Positions 14,291 to 21,124 of a stretch of 51,986 nucleotides of DNA are shown here, piece after piece. The stretch is taken from the IMG/VR virus record IMGVR_UViG_3300047409_000500, positions 1 through 51,986 of that record; one strand, given 5' to 3'. This DNA is from a virus. The number at the start of each line of letters is the position of its first letter. Position 1 is the first letter of the stretch. A program made the position numbers and the translations under genes. The notes under the pieces are model-generated. The model worked only from the letters and a program-made list of their open reading frames with translations, was not told the DNA's origin and ran no database searches.

Positions 14291-14934
14291 AGCTCGAACC
14301 GCCGAATCTGGGCTTCGAATTCGCGCAGCGCGTCTTCACCTTCCTCGCGGGCCAGCTTCTCCAAGTGGGGCAGCCCCCCGGCCACGGAGAAGTTGATCTC
14401 GGCGCGGGTGGCCTTGCGCCCCTCGGCGAACCACAGCGTTTCGATCGGTTCGCCGACGCTGATCAGGGGCCGCCCGGTATCGTCGGGGAAGATTTCGAAA
14501 CTGCGCGTGACCCACAGCAAGGCGACCCCGGGGTTGCGGTGGATCGGGCACCCGGCCGCTTCGATGGTGCCGGCGGGGAGATTGCCTTCCCGGCGTTCCA
14601 TCTCGGGGCGGGTGAGAAACGGGCAATTGAGCATCGACCAAAGGGCGCAGGCGCGATGGTTCGGGGGTTCGCTGGTCGTGCGCGTGATCCCGCACATCGG
14701 CCCGAGCACGAAGGCCAGATTGGCTCCGAGCCTCTCGCCGCACGTCCAGCAGCGGCGCTCCTTGATTGCCCGGCGGAACTTCTCCCCATCGGCGGTGCGA
14801 AATTCCGGGTCGGCATCGGGGCCGTTCGGCCACGCTGCGAACCAGGGCACGGGGTATCCGCGAAACACCGGAAGCGATTTCAATTGGTCCGGTAGCGGGG
14901 TGAGATCGGGCCGCAAGGACTCGAGGGTCTTCAT
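14278..14934 (-). CDS. Conserved phage Cys-rich protein, paralogue of 7089-7682
   Basis: The 218-residue protein contains RGYPVPWFAAW, then RRCWTCGERLGANLAFVLGP followed by MCGITR, then SEPPNHRACALWSMLNCPFL. The Cys/His spacing matches a phage family I know only as hypothetical. The copy at 7089 keeps the same motif order with lower identity. The ATG at 14934 overlaps the previous stop (ATGA). A metal-binding structural or regulatory protein is the most that can be said. Confidence 0.78.
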   Translation of the reverse strand: MKTLESLRPDLTPLPDQLKSLPVFRGYPVPWFAAWPNGPDADPEFRTADGEKFRRAIKERRCWTCGERLGANLAFVLGPMCGITRTTSEPPNHRACALWSMLNCPFLTRPEMERREGNLPAGTIEAAGCPIHRNPGVALLWVTRSFEIFPDDTGRPLISVGEPIETLWFAEGRKATRAEINFSVAGGLPHLEKLAREEGEDALREFEAQIRRFELCLP

Positions 14935-15122
14935 CGCATCCCCCCAGTGAAGAGCGTTGTGCCCTCTGGGAAGGTAGGCAGCACGCCCGGCTCGTTGGGA
15001 TCCAGCAGCGGGCACCCGCAGGGGCAGGCGACCTTGATCACCCGGATTTTGTTCTTCTCCCCGTCAGCCCAGATCGGGTAGGCGATCCAGCCGTCGTCCT
15101 GGCAAACGCTACAGAGGATCAT
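14931..15122 (-). CDS. Small zinc-ribbon protein
   Basis: The 63-residue protein begins MILCSVCQDDGWIAYPIW and later has IKVACPCGCPLLDP, giving a C-x2-C ... C-x-C-x-C site. GGAGGCGGCT precedes the ATG. It overlaps the upstream gene by 14 bases. Function unknown. Confidence 0.75.
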   Translation of the reverse strand: MILCSVCQDDGWIAYPIWADGEKNKIRVIKVACPCGCPLLDPNEPGVLPTFPEGTTLFTGGMR

Positions 15123-15393
15123 AGCCGCCTCCGAACGCTTCCTCGGCAATGAGATCGCGCGCCCCGAGCTTCGCCTGCCCTGCGGGGTTATTGAGCGGGG
15201 TCTGGATCTCGGTATGCGGGTTCAGCCGGATCACCGCGTCCCAGAAGGCCCGCGCGGCTTCGTCGACCGTGAAGGCGGGGTTAACCTCGACCCGCCCGTC
15301 AAATCGAATGGTGACAATCGGGTCGCCGGAGGCCGCGCAAAGCGCCATGGACCCCGGGCCGTGGGGAAGGGCAATACGGAGGATATCCGTCAT
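15109..15393 (-). CDS. Small conserved phage protein
   Basis: The 94-residue protein has PIVTIRFDGRVEVNPAFTVD and EAARAFWDAVIRLNP. The strand-then-DEAARAFW pattern is one I recognise in unassigned phage early proteins. Its start overlaps the stop of the basic 48-residue gene upstream (ATGA). Confidence 0.78.
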   Translation of the reverse strand: MTDILRIALPHGPGSMALCAASGDPIVTIRFDGRVEVNPAFTVDEAARAFWDAVIRLNPHTEIQTPLNNPAGQAKLGARDLIAEEAFGGGYDPL

Positions 15394-15536
15394 CGCGCCC
15401 CCCCGAATCCGTTGTACAAACTTGTACGACGGGTGGGTGATGTATGCCTTTTATGCCATTCTAACCTGTTGATACTACACGTAAACCGTTGATTCGATGT
15501 TGCTTCCAACGAAGCAACTCTACGTTTTGGCACCAT
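15390..15536 (-). CDS. Basic 48-residue protein, first gene of the leftward operon
   Basis: A strong AGGAG site seven to eight bases before the ATG at 15536 and an ATGA overlap with the next gene mark this as a real gene. It begins MVPKRRVASLEATSNQRFTC. About a quarter of its residues are Arg, Lys or His and very few are acidic. It is divergently transcribed from the integrase, the classical place for a recombination directionality factor or Cro-like protein. I see no clear helix-turn-helix, so this is inference. The coding sequence also contains a perfect hairpin, GTTGCTTC/GAAGCAAC. Confidence 0.68.
   Translation of the reverse strand: MVPKRRVASLEATSNQRFTCSINRLEWHKRHTSPTRRTSLYNGFGGAR
15411..15430. 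promoter_or_regulatory. Inverted repeat GTACAA-AC-TTGTAC
   Basis: A perfect 6-bp inverted repeat with a 2-nt centre lies within the end of the 48-residue gene, 18 bases before the next start. It may be a protein-binding site in the integrase control region, or chance in coding sequence. Confidence 0.3.
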
Positions 15537-15570
15537 GTTAAGTCTCCTATTTTCAATAGCCTGAAAAATA

Positions 15571-15589
15571 CCGTACAAAATAACCGTAC
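15571..15589. promoter_or_regulatory. Direct repeat CCGTAC-N7-CCGTAC before the integrase
   Basis: Two CCGTAC hexamers start 13 bases apart, in the divergent region 22 bases upstream of the integrase start. The same hexamer pair in the opposite orientation (GTACGG-N7-GTACGG, also 13 bases apart) occurs at 24119-24137 in the repressor gene. This suggests a shared operator for one regulator. Confidence 0.45.
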
Positions 15590-15610
15590 GGAATGAGGTA
15601 AACTGGGGTC

Positions 15611-16873
15611 ATGAAACAAACCCGTTTGACCCGCCGTAAAGATGCGAACTACCTTTCGGCCTATCGCCGCCATGCCGACGGCTGCACCGAAACCAATGAT
15701 TTGAATTGCAGTTGCCCCCTTTGGGTTCAGGGCCGCCTCGCCGGGAAATACGTCCGCGAAAGCCTGAACACTCGATCCTATCCCATGGCGCAACAGCAGA
15801 TTAAAGACAAGCTGAACCCGCCCGGTCCCGGCGGTCCCGGCGGCGGCCCGCGCCCCGTGGAAATTACCAGCGGGGCCGTTACCCTGGAGGCCGCCGAAGC
15901 CGCCTTCCTGAAATACAAGGCTGACAAGTCCGCCAGCACCATCAAAGAATACAGCTACACGGTGAAGCACTTCCGGCGCTTCGCCGAGGCGCACGGTGTG
16001 ACCGATGTGCGCGCCGTGGCCCCGCCCTTGATCCAGCAGTATTTCCTGGAGTACGGCAACGCCTGGGGGCAGCGCACCAAAATTACCCGCGCTACCTACC
16101 TTCGCATCTGGTGCAAATTCTGGTGTGAGATGGATTGGATTACGGTTTCCCCGGCGGACAAGAAGCTCTTCAGCTTCGCCCGCCCCACGGTCCACGCCCG
16201 CGAACCCTTCAGCATTGACGAAATTAAGAAGATCATGGAGGCCGTCGAGCTTGTGCCCGAGAGTCTTCACCAGGGGCGTGGCGATTGGCGCGGCGAAACC
16301 ATGCCTCACAACCGGGACCGCACCCGCGCCCTGGTGCTGCTGCTGCTCTATAGCGGGATGCGAATTTCCGACGCCGCATTCCTGGAACGCGCCTCGATCA
16401 GCCGCGCGGGCATTCTCGATTACGTGGTGATCAAAACCCGCCGCCAGATTGGCCTGCCCATTCAACTCCACGCGGACGCCATCGCGGCGCTGGCGAAACT
16501 GCCCGGCACGGGTGATTTCTTTTTCCTGCCGCCGGGCGAGTACCGCGCGGCGCTTGACGCCCGCCACAAGGGCCAGCGCTTCGAGGCCAAGCTGCCCGCG
16601 GGATTTATGCGGCAGTCGGTAGCCACCACCGCAGCGCTTATCGAGCGCGTCCTGGAATTGGCGGGGCTGCCGGGGCGGTGTCACCGCTTCCGCGATACCT
16701 TCGCGGTCAACATGCTGGTCGGCGGCGCGGATATTTATACCGTGTCTCAGGCCCTCGGCCACGCCGATGTGAAAATTACGAGTCGCCATTATCTGAATTT
16801 GATTCCCGGCTACCGTGAACGCATGAGCCAATCCACGCGGGTTCTAAATTATCAGTTACCCAAGGCGGGGTAA
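15611..16873 (+). CDS. int: Tyrosine integrase
   Basis: The 420-residue protein has all catalytic residues of a tyrosine recombinase: Arg251 (SGMRISDAAF), Lys275 (VIKTRRQIG), His358 and Arg361 (CHRFRDTFAV), His384 (LGHADVKITS) and Tyr394 (SRHYLNLI). Residues 20-45 hold a Cys/His cluster, NCSCPLWVQG, typical of integrases I associate with Acidobacteriota. A core-binding domain spans about 90-190 (STIKEYSYTVKHFRRFAEAH). GAGG and GGGG sites lie before the ATG. It integrates and, with a directionality factor, excises the phage. It faces divergent early genes, so attP should be nearby, probably in 15394-15610 or just after 16873. Confidence 0.95.
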   Translation: MKQTRLTRRKDANYLSAYRRHADGCTETNDLNCSCPLWVQGRLAGKYVRESLNTRSYPMAQQQIKDKLNPPGPGGPGGGPRPVEITSGAVTLEAAEAAFLKYKADKSASTIKEYSYTVKHFRRFAEAHGVTDVRAVAPPLIQQYFLEYGNAWGQRTKITRATYLRIWCKFWCEMDWITVSPADKKLFSFARPTVHAREPFSIDEIKKIMEAVELVPESLHQGRGDWRGETMPHNRDRTRALVLLLLYSGMRISDAAFLERASISRAGILDYVVIKTRRQIGLPIQLHADAIAALAKLPGTGDFFFLPPGEYRAALDARHKGQRFEAKLPAGFMRQSVATTAALIERVLELAGLPGRCHRFRDTFAVNMLVGGADIYTVSQALGHADVKITSRHYLNLIPGYRERMSQSTRVLNYQLPKAG

Positions 16874-16890
16874 AGTAGGATCTTTCCGAA

Positions 16891-16919
16891 GGGGCGGCCT
16901 CCGGGTCGCCCCTTTTTTT
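16891..16919 (+). terminator. Strong intrinsic terminator of the integrase gene
   Basis: A nine-pair stem (one G-T pair) formed by GGGGCGGCC and GGTCGCCCC with a four-base TCCG loop (16891-16912) is followed by seven T residues. It lies 17 bases after the integrase stop. Confidence 0.92.
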
Positions 16920-17004
16920 AATCCTTGCGTCGTCCAGCCAGACCGAATCGTGCCAAACCATGCCACACCACACTAAGCCCAATCTAGCCTTGCCAAGTCC
17001 TACC
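16920..17004 (-). repeat. Pentanucleotide array C (short, perfectly phased)
   Basis: Read on the minus strand this is about 17 consecutive five-base units, most beginning GG, such as GGTAG, GACTT, GGCAA, GGCTA, GGTGT, GGCAT, GGTTT and GGCAC. All are in one register. It abuts the integrase terminator. The remaining gap to 17128 holds GC-rich hairpins (GGGGGG/CCCCCC around 17061-17083; GGGGC/GCCCC at 17121-17138 around the next stop) and no gene. Confidence 0.75.
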
Positions 17005-17128
17005 GTGACCCGCCTTTTTCCGTTTATGGGGGCCGCCATAGGCCCGCCGGGGGCGTAGGGGGGCGACGGTTCCCCCCTGCCACCCACGGAGGCCGCCACG
17101 GGGCGGAAACGGGCCGCCATGGGGCAAT

Positions 17129-17383
17129 TTATCGCCCCGTGCGGCGGTACGCATTCTGTTGATAAACCCGCCGCGCCACCGATTCAGGAATGCGCAGGGA
17201 CACATAGGCCCGCTTGCGATTCTTCGTCAGTTTGCCGACCCCGAATTTGATTACGCCCGGTTCGTTGGCAAACCACTTGCGCAGCATTCGGGTGGACATA
17301 TGCCACGCTTCGGCCAGCTGCGCAATCGTGTAATGTTGCTCCAGAAAATCGGGGCGGTCGGTTTCCATTGGTTCCGCCATCAT
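17129..17383 (-). CDS. Helix-turn-helix DNA-binding protein
   Basis: The 84-residue protein reads HYTIAQLAEAWHMSTRMLRK, then WFANEPGVIKFGVGKLTKN, then KRAYVSLRIPESVARRVYQQ. This is the excisionase/MerR-like helix-turn-helix with a beta wing, followed by an LRIPESVA tail common in Acidobacteriota proteins I remember. It starts at the ATG at 17383, overlapping the previous stop, with GGAGGAGATACCAATC upstream. It is the last gene of the recombination operon and next to the integrase, so it is a candidate directionality factor. Confidence 0.85.
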   Translation of the reverse strand: MMAEPMETDRPDFLEQHYTIAQLAEAWHMSTRMLRKWFANEPGVIKFGVGKLTKNRKRAYVSLRIPESVARRVYQQNAYRRTGR

Positions 17384-17646
17384 GATTGGTATCTCCTCCT
17401 TGCCTCGCCATCGGGATATTCCTGCAGCGTCACCCCGGCCCGGGCGAGGTCGTCTTCCAGCTGCGCTAGATTCTTCGGGAAGGTTTCGTTGTGATCGTGA
17501 TGCAGCACCCAACACAGGACGTCCAGGTTGTGCATCATCGTCGCCTGCGTGTTGGGATCCACGGTCTGCCCCGTGACGGGATCGAGCAGCACTAGGGACA
17601 ACAGATCGTGCGCCCGTTGGATCTCGGCCTCGGTGCGTATCGTCAT
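17380..17646 (-). CDS. Hypothetical 88-residue protein
   Basis: The protein is helical, beginning MTIRTEAEIQRAHDLLSLVL, with a LDVLCWVLHHDHNETFP segment and an acidic helix (LAQLEDDLARAG). I recall a similar small phage protein built round a HDLL ... CWVLxH pattern but no function. The ATG overlaps the upstream stop (ATGA). Confidence 0.75.
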   Translation of the reverse strand: MTIRTEAEIQRAHDLLSLVLLDPVTGQTVDPNTQATMMHNLDVLCWVLHHDHNETFPKNLAQLEDDLARAGVTLQEYPDGEARRRYQS

Positions 17647-17762
17647 CGCTGCCCCCACCAGGGCTGCGCGTGGCGCTGGTCGTCGCGGCGGCGGCGCGAA
17701 GGCCGCCGGGCGAAGAAGACCAACACCAGGAAACTTCCGATTACAATCGCCGGCAGTAACAT
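17643..17762 (-). CDS. 39-residue membrane peptide
   Basis: The peptide begins MLLPAIVIGSFLVLVFFARR and continues with a very basic stretch (RPSRRRRDDQRH). One transmembrane helix followed by positive charge predicts a small N-out or signal-anchor protein. AAGGAGTGGGACTG lies before the ATG, and both ends overlap neighbours (TGATG, ATGA). It could be a holin-like, exclusion or regulatory microprotein. Confidence 0.6.
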   Translation of the reverse strand: MLLPAIVIGSFLVLVFFARRPSRRRRDDQRHAQPWWGQR

Positions 17763-17938
17763 CAGTCCCACTCCTTCGTTAAACGTGCCCGCCATTCGGT
17801 GAGCAGTAGATCGGCAGCGTTCGCGGCCATCGCCACGGCCTCCTCGACCGTGGCCTGTGTTTCCGTCGCCAGGATCGCGCCGAGGGCCGTCACAGCGGCG
17901 CGTTCCCAAAAGTCACGCTCGGGATCCTTCTTATTCAT
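17762..17938 (-). CDS. Hypothetical 58-residue helical protein
   Basis: The protein begins MNKKDPERDFWERAAVTALG and is helical throughout (ATVEEAVAMAANAADLLLTE). Its ribosome site overlaps the end of pentamer array A: the array's last units (GCAGA, GGCAA, GGC) run into the ATG at 17938. Function unknown. Confidence 0.7.
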   Translation of the reverse strand: MNKKDPERDFWERAAVTALGAILATETQATVEEAVAMAANAADLLLTEWRARLTKEWD

Positions 17939-17941
17939 AAG

Positions 17942-18758
17942 CCTTGCCTCTGCCCGCCATAACCCGCCCAACCCATCCTGCCCGGCCTCACCGATTCACG
18001 CCTCGCCTTACATGGCCGACCCCGACCTCGCCTGCCCGGCCAATCCCGGCCAATCCCGGCCACGCCTAAACATGCCTCGCCTGCCGCGCCTCGCCGCCCC
18101 AGGCCCGACCTTTGCTCTACCTGCCAAACCCCGCCTGCCTCGCCATACCCACCCCGATCCGACCTTGCAATATCGCGCCAAACCTGATCACGCCGCGCCT
18201 GCCTTGCCAGCCCCCGCCTAACCTCGCCGATCCGCACCTAAGCAGTCCTAGCCTGCCGCCCTCCACCGGATCGCGCCGGGCCTACCATGCCCAACCTTGC
18301 ACCGCCTGCCCAACCGCGCCATCCCCGGACTCGCCAATCTCCAACGCTCCATCCCACACCCCGCCATACGATGCCAGCCCAACCCTTCCGGGCCAGCCCC
18401 GCCGAGTCGCTCCTAATCCCACCGGGCCGACCGTACCGGGCCTGCCAATCCGCGCCCGTTCTCCCCGTTCCAAGTCGCGCCATCCCAACCCTTACCGAGC
18501 CTGCCTCGCCGTACCCGGCCCGGCCCGTCCAACCGTCTCCCGACCCAACCTCGCCTGCTATGCCCCGCCGTCCCGGATCGGACCCGTACAAGCCGTGACT
18601 CATCCAGCCCGACCGACCCACGCCGTGCCTGCCGTGCCGCGCCTTGCCTACGCTGGCCGTGCCATGCCGTAGCCCCCCCGTACCACGCCTGCCAATCCCC
18701 GCCAGTCCTTGCCTGGGCCGACCGCACCTAATCTCGCCGTACCAGGGCCAGCCATGCC
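17942..18758 (-). repeat. Pentanucleotide array A (long, degenerate GGYNN)
   Basis: About 815 bases between two leftward genes consist of GG dinucleotides every five (sometimes four or six) bases on the minus strand. Common units are GGCAT, GGCAA, GGCGA, GGTAC, GGATT, GGCGC and the four-base GGCA. The sequence is open in several frames on both strands, and the predicted peptides are RG/WQ-rich low complexity, so it is almost certainly not coding. No gene is present in this stretch. It would be transcribed as a G-rich RNA in the early operon. Confidence 0.85.
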
Positions 18759-18764
18759 AGAGCT

Positions 18765-19247
18765 TTACGGCACCGCATCGTCGCCGCTCAAATCGGGCGG
18801 CGGCGGCCGGTGCCCATAATTTCGCGCGGCTCTTTCGATTGCGGCGAACACGCCAGCCAACTCTGAAAGCTGGAAGTACTTCACCTTTAGGCGATTCAGT
18901 TCATCCAGTGCATCGGTCAGCATTTGCGCGCGTTCGGATGGGGCCGCCAGCACTTGCGCCATAACGCGATACCCGCCCCCGTCAAGCTGCCGATCCGGTG
19001 TCAGGCTGATGAACGCTCTTACTTGGTAGTGGGGTTCATCGTGCGGAAGTGTCTCCACGGTGACGCGAATTAATTGGCGGGCCTGTTGCAGCCGCCACTG
19101 GTGGGCGGCCAGCCCATCGTCCCACTGGAAGTAACCGTGGAGAGGCGAGTCGGGGTGACTCGCCTCCGCAATTACATCAGCCGGACGCAGCAGCCCGTAC
19201 ATCGCTTGAATGCGATATAGCTCCTGTACCACGTCGATTCTTGGCAT
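18765..19247 (-). CDS. Conserved phage protein, unknown function
   Basis: The 160-residue protein contains YGLLRPADVIAEASHPDSPL, HGYFQWDDGLAAHQWRLQQA, RQLIRVTVE and RAFISLTPDRQ. This is a motif chain I know from many phage early regions, where it is always hypothetical. The C-terminal third is helical (LSELAGVFAAIERAAR). It lies between arrays A and B with the gene at 19254, 6 bases upstream. Confidence 0.82.
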   Translation of the reverse strand: MPRIDVVQELYRIQAMYGLLRPADVIAEASHPDSPLHGYFQWDDGLAAHQWRLQQARQLIRVTVETLPHDEPHYQVRAFISLTPDRQLDGGGYRVMAQVLAAPSERAQMLTDALDELNRLKVKYFQLSELAGVFAAIERAARNYGHRPPPPDLSGDDAVP

Positions 19248-19253
19248 TTTGTT

Positions 19254-19991
19254 TTACCCCAGTGCAACACGATCTATCAGTTTCGTTGCCACGGCATTGT
19301 TGAAGGATTCGTTGCCGTTGGTCTTTTCGATTTCAAACAGTCCCCAGCCCATTCCGGCTGAGTGCTTACTGTCGGGACGCCCCTCGCAGATACCAACCTG
19401 CTGGCCCACCCGCGCCAGCAAGTTAGTCACGTCCTCGAGGGTGAATTGATCGGCATCCCACCGGATGCGCGCGACCGCCGTCCAGTTGTGATAGGCCGCG
19501 CGCACGGTGACATACGGCTGCCCGGTTTCGACACGCGCCATATCCGCCTGCTTGACGGGAGTCGCGTCGCAAATTCGGATCAGCGGGATCTGTGGTTCCT
19601 CGGCATCGACGCCGTCCTTCTCGACGAAGACGGAGAGCTTGGCGAGGACCATTTTGAAGTCCACCAAGCGGCACGCTGAAATCAAGGCTTTCCGAAGCGA
19701 CCCCGCGTGAAAGCCATCCCACCCTTCGCGGCTGATGTATCGCGCCTCTTTGAAAGTCTGGTCCGTGTCCTTCGGTTCCCGATTCTTCTTACTCGACGCT
19801 GCCTTGCCCGTTTCCATCTTTTCTTGCATCTGGTTCTTGAGTTTGGCGCTGAAGCGATGAATTACCAGCGGGCAATCCTCCATGCCGATCAGCTTGAAAG
19901 ATGCATGTTGAAAGTTCACCGGACGGATGTTAATTGTCTTGGATACGGAAGTCTTCGTACCCGCTTCGTTTGCGTTTTTTTGAGTTGCCAT
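19254..19991 (-). CDS. Conserved phage protein next to recombination genes
   Basis: The 245-residue protein has FKLIGMEDCPLVIHRFSAKL, EARYISREGWDGFHAGSLRK, PLIRICDATPVKQADMARVE and a C-terminal LLARVGQQVGICEGRPDSKH. I recognise this layout from phage early operons, often near recombination genes, as a protein of unknown function. TAGGAGGGTTGCT precedes the ATG. It is bracketed by arrays B (upstream) and A (beyond the next gene). Confidence 0.82.
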   Translation of the reverse strand: MATQKNANEAGTKTSVSKTINIRPVNFQHASFKLIGMEDCPLVIHRFSAKLKNQMQEKMETGKAASSKKNREPKDTDQTFKEARYISREGWDGFHAGSLRKALISACRLVDFKMVLAKLSVFVEKDGVDAEEPQIPLIRICDATPVKQADMARVETGQPYVTVRAAYHNWTAVARIRWDADQFTLEDVTNLLARVGQQVGICEGRPDSKHSAGMGWGLFEIEKTNGNESFNNAVATKLIDRVALG

Positions 19992-20051
19992 AGCAACCCT
20001 CCTAGATTGAAATTTCTTTCGTTTTTGCCGGGTCGAAAGATAGCCCCGGTT

Positions 20052-20592
20052 TGTTTAGCCAAGCAATGCCGAGTCCCGCCATGTCATGCCTCGCCGTTCC
20101 CAACCTTGCCTGCCATACCTCGCCCAATCGCTACATGCCTAACTGCTACATCCCAGGCCGCCCGAAACGAGACGCACCAAGCCTGCGGTTCCCTGCCCAA
20201 TCTTTCCGACTCGCCCATTCCATAACGCGCCCCGCCCCGCCGTGCCTGCCGGGCCAGCCCAGGCCAATCCCGACCTTGCCCCATCAGTCCTTCCATGCCG
20301 ACTCGGACCAAACCTGCCAGCCCGCGCCTCGCCCCATCGCGCCGCGCCTCAACTTGCCGTCTCGCCCCAAGCCCCGCCGACCCTTGCCGTGCCAAGCCTG
20401 CGAGTCCGATCCCTGCCGCGCCATCGCTTTCCAGCCGACATCGCGCCGAATCGCGCCCTGCCTGCAACGCCGAACCTCAACCAGCCCGGCCCCCAACACA
20501 ACGTGCGGCACCACGCCGAACCAATCCCCGCCTGCCACGCCACGCCCCGACGTGCCCCGCCTATCCTCGCCCCAACTCGCCGTGCCCATCTC
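20052..20592 (-). repeat. Pentanucleotide array B (long, degenerate GGYNN)
   Basis: About 540 bases upstream of the gene at 19254 have the same minus-strand pattern as array A: GG at roughly five-base spacing in units such as GGCAC, GGCGA, GGATT, GGCGG, GGCTT and GGCA. The stretch 19992-20051 is an ordinary AT-richer leader with the ribosome site of the next gene. No gene is present. ORFs across it are low-complexity shadows. Confidence 0.83.
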
Positions 20593-20594
20593 AA

Positions 20595-20975
20595 CTACTG
20601 CTTCGTGCCTTCCGAATCGCCGGGCGCTCCGAAGTCAAGCCCCTGTTGCATCTCCTCGGCCGTCATGGCGACCTCTCGAACGTCCTCCCCGGAATCCGCG
20701 CGGCGGATGGTCTTCATGCCCGCCCGGGGCACACCGTAATAGGCGATGCATTGGACCTCGCGCATTTCGCTGCGGTCCTTGATCTTCCCGGCCAGGGTGA
20801 AGACCCGCCCGTTGGCGCGCTTCAAGTCCGCCGAGATCGCGCTGGTGGCTTCCTTCTTGCGTGCTTCGATTTCGCGCACGTCGTCGGCGGCGCGCGCCAA
20901 GGCATCACCGAGTTCCAGCAACTCGGCCCTGGTGAAGGTGTACTTTAATTCTTCGATTACCAGCTTCTCAGCCAT
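20595..20975 (-). CDS. Helical phage protein of the recombination operon
   Basis: The 126-residue protein has a long helical, coiled-coil-like region (residues 10-60: RAELLELGDALARAADDVRE, IEARKKEATSAI), followed by a strand-rich part (MREVQCIAYYGVPRAGMKTI). An acidic tail closes it. I recall such proteins next to RecT in other phages without an assigned role. The stop lies 3 bases from array B. Confidence 0.8.
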   Translation of the reverse strand: MAEKLVIEELKYTFTRAELLELGDALARAADDVREIEARKKEATSAISADLKRANGRVFTLAGKIKDRSEMREVQCIAYYGVPRAGMKTIRRADSGEDVREVAMTAEEMQQGLDFGAPGDSEGTKQ

Positions 20976-21122
20976 CTACATCTCCTCTTCCGCGCCGCAG
21001 TCCAAACATCGATAACCGACCCAACGACGGCGCTCTTCGGTCCCATCAGGATGGGTAACTCCGGTGCCTGATTCACCGGACTCCTCGCGCAAATTCCAGG
21101 AACCGCACACGGAGCACACCAT
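20976..21122 (-). CDS. 48-residue zinc-ribbon protein
   Basis: The small gene begins MVCSVCGSWNLREESGESG and ends GYRCLDCGAEEEM, a classical two-knuckle ribbon (C-x2-C ... C-x2-C). Its stop is adjacent to the next start, and its ATG lies 3 bases after the RecT stop. A GGGG sequence lies upstream. Function unknown. Confidence 0.72.
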   Translation of the reverse strand: MVCSVCGSWNLREESGESGTGVTHPDGTEERRRWVGYRCLDCGAEEEM

Positions 21123-21124
21123 CA

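Noticed and set aside
17935-18727. Several open frames across array A on both strands (for example minus 17935-18237, 18238-18621, 18413-18727; plus 18112-18672)
   Set aside because: They are shadows of the five-base repeat. Several frames stay open at once and the peptides are RG/WQ- or Pro-rich low complexity without ribosome sites.
16920-20592. Pentamer arrays considered as CRISPR
   Set aside because: There are no long identical repeats with unique spacers and no cas genes; the period is only five bases.
20051-20948. Open frames across array B (minus 20084-20467; plus 20051-20782, 20242-20739, 20295-20948)
   Set aside because: Same reason as array A. The plus-strand frames also run over the real minus-strand gene at 20595.
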